This document shows, piece by piece, positions 34,303 to 44,344 of a stretch of DNA of 64,000 bases. The notes beneath the pieces were generated by a model. The model was not told where the DNA came from. It worked only from the letters and a program-made list of their open reading frames with translations, and searched no databases. Numbering within the stretch: position 1 is the stretch's first letter; each line of letters starts with the position of its first letter. Source of the DNA: Guadua angustifolia (lineage: Eukaryota; Streptophyta; Magnoliopsida; Poales; Poaceae); the NCBI GenBank assembly GCA_036346375.1, contig CM070515.1, forward strand, positions 21,474,423-21,538,422, written 5' to 3'. The position numbers and the translations under genes were made by a program.

Positions 34303-34790
34303 CATCGGACTATCCGATGTCGGACATCGGACTATCCGATCAGTGCAAATCACCAGATTCGACTCCACTTAAGAATTCAAAATTTTGCTGAGAAAAAGCA
34401 CACATCGGACTATCCGATTACACACATCGGATGTTCCGATGATTTCAGAGAGTTTTCAACGAACTCAGCAACTTTGCAAAAACCTAAGTGTATATCGGAC
34501 TGTCCGATATCGAACATCGGACATTCCGATAATTCCAGAGAGTTCCAAATCCAATGACTTAGAAAAATTTCAGATCACATCGGACTATCCGATATCGACC
34601 ATCGGACATTCCGATGTTTCGAGAGATCAAGGTTAAAGACTTAGAAAATTTTTCAGACAACATCGGACAATCCGATGTAAATTATCGAGACGATCCGACT
34701 TTTCCCGAGAGTTCCAAAGGCAACAAAACACTCACACCGGAGAGTCCGATACCATCGGACTGTCCGATATTAACATCGGACATTCCGATA
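34303..34790. repeat. LTR array of 15-bp palindromes upstream of TATA
   Basis: About twelve copies of ATCGGA-N3-TCCGAT (N3 = CTA, CTG, CAT, CAA, TGT or similar on +) at about 34,303, 34,327, 34,404, 34,427, 34,495, 34,516, 34,579, 34,600, 34,660, 34,684, 34,754 and 34,775. They come as pairs spaced about 21-24 bp, two turns of the helix, with pairs repeated every 70-95 bp. The equivalent array in the other LTR is at about 24,253-24,745. Confidence 0.9.
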
Positions 34791-35121
34791 ATATTAGCAC
34801 AACTGAAATACAAAGTGAGTGCCGTGCATGGAGACTTCCAAATCCAAATTTATAAGAGATGTTCATCTGAGCACAGAAGTTATTTCTAAAGCATCTACAT
34901 CCCATCCCTCTTAATAGAACGGCAAACCTGTCGACTCAATTAAACGAAAAATCTACGCTAAATCGACGCCGGTCTTCTTTTCACTTTTGAGGGTCATCAA
35001 CGTCCGTGAATGCGATCCTTTTGGGACTATCACCTGCTTATATACTCACTTAAGCCATTAGTCCCTTAATCGTTTGTCATTAATCATCCAAAACACAATT
35101 AGGGGTCTAGATGCACTTTCA

Positions 35122-37431
35122 GCTGGCATCCCTTAGCAAATGCAGTGATGGACCCATGTTCAGGTATTATTCTTACAGGTAGCCAGTATCCCTTTTTTGA
35201 ATCGCCCTCATAACTTATTTACGAATAGGAAATTTCCCACATAGCATGGTCCCATGTTCAGGTATTATTCTTACAGGTAGCCAAAATGCCAACAGAAAGT
35301 TATCAACTTCCTTTTTTAAAAAAGGGTAATAGCGGATCGTTTCTAAGTACATCTGAAATCAATAAATGTTTCAGTTCAAATTTAATTCTTTTACTTAATT
35401 TTGCAGACTCATGGTGACAATAGACAATTTATAAAGTATCTTCACCCTGATCTGATAAATGTTTCAGTTCAAATTTAATTCTTTTACTTAATTTTGCAGA
35501 CTCATGGTGACAATAGACAATTTATAAAGTATCTTCACCCTGATCTTGGTGTAGGTAATGCAATTGAGTTAATATTCTATATCTGATCTAATATTAGAGA
35601 TTTACGTAATTGAAGAAATCCTTATTTGCTTACCAACATTTGAGCAGCATTACATGAAAGATCTTATGGAACTAACTACCATATATATATACTTGATCAT
35701 CCAAAAAGCAGGTTCAACAATGTTTATGTATGATGGGTTCATCCACCTAACTACTTCTTTTTTTGTTCAATTTGATTTGTCTTATTTCAGCTTACTGACT
35801 TCAATATAGGTTTCTCTAGGAGATCCTTTTTCATTAGTTTGTTATTGCCCATATTCTTGGATGGTGGGGAAAGGCAATAATGAGGTTTAACAGTTGGTTT
35901 TGAGCTAATGGAGGTATGCATTCTTTTATCTTATGTGTTCAACTTCCTTTTCACTTTGGTATTTTGAATTTAGATTCCTTACGGAGTGTTATATGCACCG
36001 CAGCTCACTTTTCGTCATATGTTGCCAAATTTCAACGAGTACCGGTGGGGTAACATTATCTTTGATGTATTGACTGCAATTGGTTTGGTGAGATTTTTAT
36101 GTGGTTTTCAGTATTTTTTCTATATAAAATACCTCACTTTGGTTTGAAATTTGAACTGAGTGCCTTTGTTTATCACGTATTGAAATCAACATTTTGTTCC
36201 TTGGCTTTATTGCCTCATTTGCAACACAGTGTACCTGTGTGAGGACCAAAGCTGTGGTGTTTTGTATGGAATTGCGCTGCATGAACTGTATTTTTAGATG
36301 CTCAAACATTGCTGTTATTAAAATTTAGAGACTGTTTCCGCACATATTTCTGCCATTACTAGTGATGCTTGGTATTCTATGATAGTCTCGTATTTGTTTA
36401 TTATTTTGGCATGTATCATCTGTGTATGTATGTTTTGTTTTAGAACTAGAGTGATTGTGGCATAGTCTAGGCCTTTACATTTACATACTAGGTTTCACCT
36501 CTTGTTGACTAGAGCAATTTTATCTGTGATTTAGGTATTTGGCTTGAGCCGTCGACCCAATATTATCAGTAAGGTATGTTAATTGGATGTTTAGGCAAAT
36601 AAGCTGTCCAACAAAGCATGTAGGGGCATATATTCCTCTTTGAGCGAGCATGTTTCTCTTTCCAGTTGTATATGGTGTTTTAGGGCTGTTGGATTTACTG
36701 AGAAACCAACAAAATTTCCTGTATGTCTTAGCTATTAAAATAATTGCTTTGCTCTTCTGGATTACTTTAAGTACATGCTCAAGCTTTTCTGTGCAAAAGC
36801 TCACATTATATCATTTACAGTGGATTATCTACAATGGCACTACTTAAATAATATTATTATCTTGGTGCACTAACCAGCAATAAATTTGGTTTTCTTACGA
36901 TTACTGAGGCATTGTTTGCTTAGAGTCTTTCAGAGCTTGTTTAAGCTTACTATTCCTATGAAATTGAAAAGACAAAAAAGTATCATTTCCTTGAAATTTA
37001 CAAAGAAAATAGTGATCTATTGCACCAGCTGTCAAACACGTAGACATAATGTATTTCGCTTATCTATAAGGTGCTTGACCATTTTTTGTTTATAATGCAT
37101 CAATGACATCTGATGTGACTGACAATGACAAATTTATAATTTTTCCTTTCTTGACCGTTTTCCCGGTTGCTCTTGTCTTTGGAAATCTTTCGCTTCCATG
37201 TAAATCAACCATCCATAATTTGTTTCTTGCCTTTTTTCTGTCAGCCGCATTAAAGCAGCTCAAACAAGTGTGAATCAAACTATATTGCATAAAAGAATAA
37301 CAAAAGCGCAAGACTTCAGGATAACAATTGTTCTATTATCTTTTCTTTTTACAGATAAACATTTTCGATCTAAATGTAATAAGCTTTACTTTCATTCAGA
37401 ACTAATTTCAGCCATGTAACCTTCTCATCGA
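35122..37431 (+). other. CACTA 1 interior with exon-like pieces and local duplications
   Basis: Two direct duplications occur: CCCATGTTCAGGTATTATTC and following bases at 35,153 and 35,251, and a 93-bp tandem duplication with units starting at 35,362 and 35,455. The duplicated unit contains an acceptor-like TTTTGCAG followed by an open stretch reading THGDNRQFIKYLHPDL. Near 35,973 a TTTAG is followed by IPYGVLYAPQLTFRHMLPNF. Both look like captured exons, but I cannot name the gene. The rest is AT-rich and intron-like. Confidence 0.45.
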
Positions 37432-38256
37432 TATCGCTCTGAGACCTTGACATGTCAAACAATCGACTTCTTTGGGAGTATCCCAAGTTCACTTGGCGAT
37501 CTCAAGGACCTCAACTATCTGTAAGATTTCTTTCCTTGGTTCTTGATTTTTTCCGTCCTCTTGATGTATACAGCGATTTACTTTTATTTAATTTTACGGT
37601 CCGCTTGTTGCTACCAGAAATTGAATAACAACAACTTATCTGAGTTCTACGATTCACTAGCCAGCATTAATGGGCTTGCTCTTATGTATGTTCTGTCGCC
37701 CCTTTTTGTTTTTCTGTTTTCTCTTTCATTGGTGTGTTGTAATAATCAACTTGCATTGACCTGTAATACGAGATCTTTCATTTAACAATCTGAGCGGTCC
37801 GTTGCCAAAGATTTCGCAAGAACTTTCAAGTAAGTTATTCATCTTATCCCCTTCACCTTGGCTACTAGAATTCCCCCTGAACACATTGTATTATTACTTG
37901 TTTGAACAAGCATATTTGAAATCCAATGATCTGTAGTGTCAAGTCCGGAAATAATTGCTCTTCATTTTAATGGACCCACTTTCTTATCCACGGATGACCT
38001 AAAAGTGAGTTTGTTTTTCATTGTTCACTTTGGGAAATATGCTTCCATAATAGAAAAGTTGGTATTTTTATTCTTGTGTGTGCTATTCATATTCCTCTCC
38101 TTTTCTTATTTCCACAACAAGGCATGTTAAGAAGCCACCGTATTGCTATGATCTGTGGAGCAACTGTTGGTTCAGTAGCATTTGTTTGTGTTGCAGTCGG
38201 TATGCTTCTTTGGTGGCGACATAGGCATAATCAACAAATCTTTTTTGATGTAAATG
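37432..38256 (+). pseudogene. Captured NIK-type LRR receptor kinase exons
   Basis: Exons in order on +: LDMSNNRLL then, in a shifted frame, GSIPSSLGDLKDLNYL (37,448-37,520); LKLNNNNLSEFYDSLASING then LAL (about 37,617-37,686); DLSFNNLSGPLPKIS (about 37,770-37,829); a degraded linker exon ending DDLK (about 37,938-38,005); and a transmembrane exon, SHRIAMICGATVGSVAFVCV then GMLLWWRHRHNQQIFFDVN (about 38,122-38,256). Spacing of LRR exons and the WWRHRHNQQIFFDVN juxtamembrane segment match plant NSP-interacting kinase (NIK)/SERK-type receptors. Donors GTAAG, GTATGT and GTAAGTT remain. There are at least two one-base frameshifts and a damaged acceptor (ATACGAG). The signal peptide, first LRRs and entire kinase domain are missing, so it is a non-functional capture. 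Confidence 0.85.
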
Positions 38257-39290
38257 GTAATATCCTTGACGAAAAATTATCCAGAACTTTTGAAAATTAT
38301 CTATTGGTTTTTTTTTCTGTCAAATTCTCAAAACATAGCGTGGCACGGCGTGCGCCGCGCCCACGTACCTAGTTGGATCTATAGGAAGAAAATTTAGCTA
38401 ACTTTTCCCTGGAAAGCTCAGTTTCAGTGTATGAATGGAAAATCCTCCTACAACTATAGCTATTGGTTTTAATAATAATATATTTTCGCATTGACTCTCT
38501 GTAGAGTATTTGATTTCTGGAACAACGTTCTCTGTTTTCGTTGAATCGTAAGATGCAAATCATGGCGCAAGACAGCAGATAGTGAATAACAAAAATTCTT
38601 GGATGTAATCTGTTGTCGATTAGCGAATTTACTTTTCTTTGCTAGTTAAAGCAACGAATCTTTTACATTTGTTGGAATGTTGTATCGGGACAATATAAAA
38701 CACTCGGAGAATTGAAAAGCACGCATGACTTTCCTCAATACTTAGTTTTACTTAGTTACGTAGTGTTTCGTAGTTCTTACATTCGATTCTTGAGTAATCA
38801 GTTTTGTTGGGTTCAGTAGTATTTTCCTATCCGTTGCACTCATAGGAATTGGATTCGGCTAGGGTCCTGACAATAAATTTAAGATAAAGTAGCTAAGAGA
38901 TGGTTTCACTCATATGTGCACTGATATCACTACACAATATGCTGATGATCCCTATCTCTTAGCTAGTCAATATCTATCTACCGGGTTCAAGAGAATGGTT
39001 TCACTCATATGTGCAATGATATCACTACACAATATGGCATGTTTCACTGGCTTGCTTTCTCGGTGATTTAAGTTATATGCATGTAGGAGTATATATATAT
39101 GTCAACTAACAATTAATCAGCCCATCATTGTTTTGTCTCATAACCATATCACTTATTCTTTTACAGGGGTGTGCAGGAATGAGACCATCAGGTGCTAACT
39201 GAGAAAGGAACTTTACAGACATGCAGGAATGATGTTGTCCGGTGCTTCTAGAAAGGATTTTTTTTGTGAAGTGGTAGAGATCCAATTAGT
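38257..39290. other. CACTA 1 interior right of the NIK fragment
   Basis: No coding sequence is recognised. TGGTTTCACTCATATGTGCA plus about 24 following bases occurs twice, at 38,901 and 38,996. Confidence 0.4.
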
Positions 39291-39309
39291 GTATAGCGAG
39301 CTAGTTATA

Positions 39310-39560
39310 TAGATGGACTAATCTTTTGGACAATTAGTGACATGTTAAAAAGAGGTCTAGCCCTTGTGATCTTTTGGACAATTAGTTCTGTTACTAGTAA
39401 TTATATGTGGTCTTTTGGACAATTAGTGTTGTTACTGAATGATCATATATCTGTGTAATGCATTCATGTGACCTTTTGGACTATGAGTCTATGATAAGGA
39501 ATGAAATCTGAAATCTGAATGATCATGTATGAGTCTATGCCCTTTTGGACTATGTGATCT
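39310..39560 (+). repeat. CTTTTGGACAATTAG repeat cluster
   Basis: CTTTTGGACAATTAGT occurs three times (near 39,313, 39,370 and 39,413) and CTTTTGGACTATG(T/A)G twice (near 39,472 and 39,541), with GAATGATCAT words between. Similar TTTGGACTATT repeats are common in the 3' part of grass CACTA elements as I recall them. Confidence 0.6.
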
Positions 39561-39638
39561 TGGAGTCTTGAATGATTATTTATGTTTTCTCTCCATGTGT
39601 CGAATCTGTATGGTCAAATGTATATTATTGATTCATGC

Positions 39639-39836
39639 AAACAAAAATATGTTGTTTGCAATGGTATACACTATCTTTGTCTAACGATGCATCGGCAAAT
39701 AGCATTTTCTCGTGCAAAATGTCATCGGCAAATCGATAAACAAAAATATGTTGTTTGCAATGGTATACACTATCTTTGTCTAACGAATCTGTCGGCAAAT
39801 AGCATTTTCTCGAGCAAAATGTCTGCCGGCAAACAT
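39639..39836 (+). repeat. 99-bp tandem duplication in CACTA 1 right subterminal zone
   Basis: The unit starting AAACAAAAATATGTTGTTTG at 39,639 repeats at 39,738, with changes mostly at the TGCATCGGC/TCTGTCGGC subterminal motif. It doubles the number of CATCGGCAAA-type motifs at this end. Confidence 0.85.
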
Positions 39837-40071
39837 TTGTCTGTCGGTAAAGGTTGTGCATCGGTAAAGATTTGTGCTGCCGGTAAAAGTATAGTATCGT
39901 AGACAAATTGTGCATCGGTAATGTTTTGTGCATCGGCAAAGGTCTTTAACGCATGTGTCTTTCCCCGACAGCATCGTCGCTCGGTAAATCCTTTACCGGC
40001 TGATCGATCGATGTTATATATGCCCTTTGCCGACAGACATGCTGTCGTTATATTTGGGTCATGGTGTAGTG
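39685..40071. repeat. Right subterminal repeats and terminus of CACTA 1
   Basis: About ten copies of (TCTG)TCGGCAAA, GCATCGGTAA or GCCGGTAAA, then the inverted terminus ending CATGGTGTAGTG at 40,071. The motif core TCGG(C/T)AA is shared with the left end. Confidence 0.75.
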
Positions 40072-41294
40072 AAGCAAGAACGGTTCGATGGGGTCTAGAC
40101 TCGTTAGAGCCTTGACAGCAAGTCATTGGGGTCACGTGAAAAGCAAAGAAGCATGGGTGATGCTTGGAGGAGAAGGAAGACCGGTCATTGGCATAAATTG
40201 GTTATTTATTCAATATCGACGGTCGAAGCGGTTTGAAAAATCGCAACGGTGGCCTAAGTAATTGAAAAACCTGTTAAGGTTGTTGGGGTTTCAGGTTAGC
40301 CCATGTAAGAGTGGATGGTATCCACTTTAATGTCCAAGTTTAGGGTTAAGGTTCCTTTTACTATATAAGGAGATGTAGTGGAAGGTGAGGATTTGAAACC
40401 TTAGACTTAATCACTAGGAGTGTGAGGGTTTCTCACAAAATTTTGTGTTCTTATGTGGTATATTGTGTGTGCTCCTTGAGAGTTTTACCCTTAGGTGATA
40501 GGCTTTGTAAAACTTTCTTCATGATCTAAATGCAAATCATCTATTTGCTCAAATGTTTGCTTCGAGTTTTGTTCTCCTTCTTCTTTACTTTTGATCTTTT
40601 CTTAAGGTTTCTTTCTTGATTTGGTACTGCCAATGATATATGATTGATAGATATATCCTCTATAGATCATCTCCTCAATCATCTAGACAAGTTTCTTTTT
40701 GATCAACCAAGTTTCTTCAAAAAAACCTTTTTTTAAGTTGAGAAGGAAGTTTTTGAGGTAGATATTGATCCTATTGATTTGAGGGATCTTTCTTAAGTAT
40801 TCTTACTTGCTTTGATATGTGGGAGACCATCTAAGGTCATCTTGACCATTAAATCCCTATGAGCAAGTATAGGGTGAAGTTTTGAGTTTTGATCTGGTTT
40901 TTGTGTACTCTTCCTTGATCTGGGAAAAGGTTGAAATTTTGACATCAATCCTTAAGATTAAAGGTTGGAATAGGTTCGTGAGACCCATAGGAAGGTGCAT
41001 ACAAAGTTTTGCGAGTTTTCGATCAACCAATCAAAAGATACAACAATTTTCCTTTTTGAAGTCGCGCTGATTTACTGTTCATCTACATGTTTTTACTGTT
41101 CACCAGCACTGCCGCCATAATAACCCAGCAGTACCGAGGTTACTGTTCATTCCGACACTACCGGTCTTTATAGCACGATAGTGCCACTCTAGAGCTGATT
41201 TTTCGGAAGATTTTCTTCTTCAACTCTTCTGAGGTTTTGGGAAGTTTTGATTGGATTCTTTGATAAAAAATTTATTATATGATCATTCACCCCG
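40072..41294 (+). repeat. Outer copia 3' LTR, right piece
   Basis: Begins with the AAG target duplication of CACTA 1. A TATA box, CTATATAAGG, lies at 40,361-40,370. Downstream come T-rich stretches and CACTACCGG words at 41,156-41,165, like those in the left piece (21,330-21,600). The recognisable LTR fades after GATCATTCACCCC near 41,294, just where the inner element's LTR would have about 28 bp left, so the 3' edge is lost. Confidence 0.55.
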
Positions 41295-41558
41295 TCACTA
41301 TTTTCGGTTTCACATACATATGATGGTATTCATGAGTATGGACAGGGTTCGCTGCATCACACCATGTTCAAGACCAATCACAATGTGCAAGTCAACACCA
41401 TGGTGAAAGCTATCTTCCGCCTCTCTTACTAGCTAGCACTGCTAGCTCCTTGAGCACAACTTGTCACTTTCATTTCATTTCATTTTTTTTTTGAGATTCT
41501 GAATCTGCCGGAAGGCATATATATACTTGAAACAAATATTGTCCTTATATGGGAGCTT
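41295..41558. other. Short spacer before CACTA 2
   Basis: No feature recognised. It ends with CTT at 41,556-41,558, the left copy of the CACTA 2 target duplication. Confidence 0.4.
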
Positions 41559-42110
41559 CACTACAGGAAACAGAAGTAGTGTCGTCGGCCGAAAAGTTTG
41601 TGTCGTCGGTAAAAATCCCGACGACAAATTTTTCATCTATGTCGTCGGCTTCAAGAGATCCCGATGACAAACATACACCCTGGAAGACTGTGTCGGCGGT
41701 AAATATTCAGCCGCGATACAAAAGACGATGCGTATCGGCTCGGGATGAAATTTGAAATTCCAGATCCCGCCAAGACGAGCTATGTCGTCGGCCGCATCAA
41801 AACCGCCGACCTGACCATCGACGGGATGAAATTTGAAATTCCAGATCCCGCCAAGACGAGCTATGTAAATCGCCACATAAAAGCGCCGACACGGGCACTC
41901 CACCCAAACCGAGAGTTCGGCGTGTTCGCGGGATGCTCCACGTGTCGTCGGGAAGAAACAGTAGCGAAAAACAATATTCATTGTCGGCGGCATTAATTGT
42001 GCCGAGGACACAGGTGAATTTGTGTCGGCGGCATTAATTTCACCGAGCGACCACGAGTAAATTTGTGTCAACGGTTTCATCTTAGCCGAGGACAATAGGT
42101 ATTCCAGTTA
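41559..42110. repeat. Left subterminal repeats of CACTA 2
   Basis: Repeated GTGTCGTCGG, CCGACGAC and TGTGTCGGCGGCATTAAT words. An 81-bp tandem duplication, unit starting GGGATGAAATTTGAAATTCC, begins at 41,742 and 41,823. Confidence 0.8.
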
Positions 42111-43050
42111 ATTTAGAAAATCTATTTAGAAAGTTTTTGTTGTTTTTAAAATTAATTAAAACATGTAATAGAAGTAATCCCCTTCTCATCATTCAACAAG
42201 TATCATACAGTAAAATTAGAATATACATCAGAATCAGATACAATATTAATTACTAGTAGTATAGAATAATGTCTCAAATGACCTATAATCTAATCTCTGG
42301 AAGACCATCAGCTCCGACCGTTTGAAATCGTTTAGATGTTATAAATATAAATGAGAGCTAGACAATAAGGACTTTAAAAGACCTGTAGCGAGCGCTTATC
42401 GAGATATCATCAGACTATATATATCTTGGGTTAGTCAACACCTCTCGCTAGAATGGGTTCATCATCTGGTAGGACACAAACCTATTTTTGTCAAGTATCT
42501 GCAGCCATACGGGAATAGTGCAAAAATATCACCTAGTAAAAAGATAAACATTCATATGATAAAAAGATAAAATGGCACGATCAAAAAGGAGAAAAGAAAC
42601 CGGGATCGAGACCGAAATCCATTTCTCTCCCAACATTCGAAGACAGGGCAAGGCCATCACCACGAGCAAGCCATGAATCGGGAACAACCAAGAAAAGGCG
42701 TAGAGAACAGCCGAGAGCTACTCCTCACCAACCAAGGAGCAGGGCCACAAGCACTTTGTGCTTCCATCCATCTCACAACCAAAGCCCACCTCATTCTATC
42801 AAAATCTTCCTTTGCGTGGGTATGCGTGTCGGTGCATAATTATGGCCGGCGATCTTTGGTCCTCAGTATTTGTCTGTGTCGTGGCGAGAATTATGGCCGC
42901 GACACGGTGCCCCTGTGGTCTCGTGAGTGCAGGTTCTCGATCAGGCCCGCGACGTGCCTATGCGTGTCGGCGACATAATTATGCCCGGCGACACTGGTGC
43001 CGATATGACCCCAGGAGCAGATGGAATCTCTCGCTCGTCTGCTTGCTCGC
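42111..43050. other. CACTA 2 interior, left part
   Basis: AT-rich at first, then from about 42,820 GTGTCGG/GGCGACA(C) words appear again around 42,825-42,990, resembling an internal copy of subterminal sequence. No gene recognised. Confidence 0.4.
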
Positions 43051-43079
43051 TTCGCCATTGCCGTTTCCTCCAGCAATTG

Positions 43080-43470
43080 ACCAACCAAGCCCGCCTACCC
43101 GTCTTGCCGGCGCCTCACCCGTCCGTGGCCGCCTCCTCCCGTCCGGTTGGCGGCAGCGCCTCCACCCGTCGGCGGCCCGCCTCCCACGCCGCCGCCGCCG
43201 CCTCCCGTCCGCCGCCCTTTGCACCCGCCGGCGATTGCCGCCCTGACCGCCGGCCGTCGCCTCCCGCCTTGTCCGCCACCACCTCCCAGCGCCTCCCGTC
43301 CGGCCTCCCGTCCGCTGCCACCTGCAACCCGCCCGACCGCCGCCGCCTGCCGCTACGACGCCGCCCGGCCGTCGCCTCCGCCTTGTCCGGTCACCACCTC
43401 CCTAGCCCGACCGGTCTTCTCCACGCGTCGTCGGCGACCGCCTCTACCCGCCCGGCCTCCTTTCTTGTTT
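43080..43470 (+). other. GC-rich proline/arginine-coding tract in CACTA 2
   Basis: CCGCC and CGCCTCC repeats keep several frames open on both strands (up to 181 codons). The proteins are low-complexity Pro/Ala/Arg strings in every frame, so I treat the openness as a composition effect. It may be the GC-rich leader of the transposase gene. Confidence 0.5.
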
Positions 43471-43499
43471 GAATTACTGGTTGAATTTTCTTCATGCTT

Positions 43500-44344
43500 T
43501 GCATAGTGGTAACGCAAATTTTGACATTGTTGCTAATGATCCAAACATGTGGCGGCATGAGTTTGTTGGCGGTTCAACCATTATTCTGGAATACCGACAT
43601 TTAGTTATGGTTCTATTTGATTCGTTGCTATTTGATGCCTAGGCAATTGATATGATGCTCTTTTGGGCTGTTAGTCTAAATTATATTTTAGTTAATGTTC
43701 GTGATAAAAATGCATTAGAAATTCTATTCTGTTGATGTTTTGATTAACCATGTTGAAGTAAGAATTCATTGTAGAAATTTGCTATATGTGGTTGTTATTA
43801 TATTAAATACTGTCTTTTGTCTGTTGAGTGGATGTCCTAGTTTTAGGGGATGTGCTGCCGAAATTTCTAGAAATGTTACTAATTGACACTTTCATAATTA
43901 GGCTTTTAGCTGGTTCAACATTTAGCATCTGTAACGTCAACCGAGCCAGAGTTAAACCCGTTCGGGGGCGCTGCATATTTTCGTAAGGAGCTCAGACGGT
44001 GATTCGTTGGGTTCCATTACGAAAAGTGTTGCGCTCTCGAGCTGTCCACGTTTTGGACAACTCACGGATGTGCGCTTGAGTACAGTGGTCGTGACACGAG
44101 GGTGTACGGGTTGGGATTCCGGCGGTATTTCCTTGTCGTTCTCCTAGTGCATAACATAAGTGGTACGCCGTACCCGTCGTTGCACTCGGAGAACAACGGG
44201 GTTATGCTGCCGGAATTCCGACTCGAGCACCCTCGTGCCCGACCATCCATTATAAGCCCACATCGATGGTGGGTAAGCCCTCCTATTTAGCAAGGCTTAA
44301 ACTGTCTAAATCTAAAATTTGGATACATGCATTGACGTTATGTA
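43500..44344 (+). other. CACTA 2 interior before the transposase remnant
   Basis: A segment around 43,812-43,880 (TTTTGTCTGTTGAGTGGATG and following) recurs at about 45,926-45,985. From 43,970 to 44,290 there is GC-richer, exon-like sequence that I could not assign. Confidence 0.4.

Larger units (their letters stand above)
23389..35121 (-). mobile_element. Inner Ty1/copia retrotransposon, 11.7 kb
   Basis: Two LTRs (23,389-25,064 and 33,440-35,121) flank gag, protease, integrase, RT and RNase H in copia order on -, plus an extra 3' ORF. The LTRs run TGAAAG to CTTCA. A primer site complementary to initiator tRNA-Met (TGGTATCAGAGC) and a polypurine tract are in place. The flanks GATGG (23,384-23,388) and GCTGG (35,122-35,126) match at 4 of 5, a slightly decayed target duplication. 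The LTRs differ by a few percent by eye plus small indels, so insertion is not very old. Frameshifts and stops in gag and pol make this copy non-autonomous. Long gag with a coiled coil, long LTRs and a third ORF suggest the SIRE/Maximus lineage (inference). Confidence 0.95.
33440..35121 (-). repeat. 5' LTR of inner copia (1,682 bp)
   Basis: In element sense it starts TGAAAGTGCATCTAG at 35,121 and ends GATCCTTCA at 33,440. The upstream part (34,300-34,790) is dense in ATCGGA-N3-TCCGAT palindromes, followed by the TATA box at 34,251-34,258; a further four palindromes lie at 33,513-33,597. This copy keeps more intact palindromes than the 3' LTR. Confidence 0.95.
21959..40071. mobile_element. CACTA (En/Spm) element 1, 18.1 kb including a nested copia
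   Basis: The termini are CACTACACCATG at 21,959 and CATGGTGTAGTG ending at 40,071. The inverted repeats agree at 27 of the first 30 bases. A 3-bp target duplication AAG stands at 21,956-21,958 and 40,072-40,074. Both subterminal zones are crowded with CTGTCGGTAA/TTTGCCGAC words, typical of CACTA elements. Removing the inner copia element (23,389-35,121) leaves about 6.4 kb. I find no TNP2-type transposase, so it is probably non-autonomous. Captured NIK-type receptor kinase exons lie at 37,432-38,256. The element inserted into the outer copia LTR. Confidence 0.88.
12270..41294 (+). mobile_element. Remains of an outer copia element, split by later insertions
   Basis: This span groups, in order on +: the RNase H remnant (12,270-12,812), about 660 bp of 3' internal sequence, the Helitron (13,478-20,401), more internal sequence (20,402-21,180), a polypurine tract (21,181-21,195), an LTR start (21,196-21,958), the first CACTA element (21,959-40,071), and the rest of the LTR (40,072-41,294). 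The LTR is assigned from PPT position, a TGAAAG start like that of the inner copia element, a TATA box at 40,361, and an ATTCACCCC end like the inner LTR's 3' end. No 5' LTR is seen. Continuity across the insertions is inferred from orientation and the insertions' clean target sites. Confidence 0.6.

Noticed and set aside
34303..34790. CRISPR-like array, because short palindromic repeats recur with spacers
   Set aside because: The repeats are 15 bp, spacing is irregular, they lie within plant retrotransposon LTRs, and there are no cas genes; a promoter-motif array fits better.
42758..43506. Long open frames of up to 181 codons in CACTA 2
   Set aside because: All frames give low-complexity Pro/Ala/Arg proteins caused by CCG and CGC repeats; both strands are equally open.
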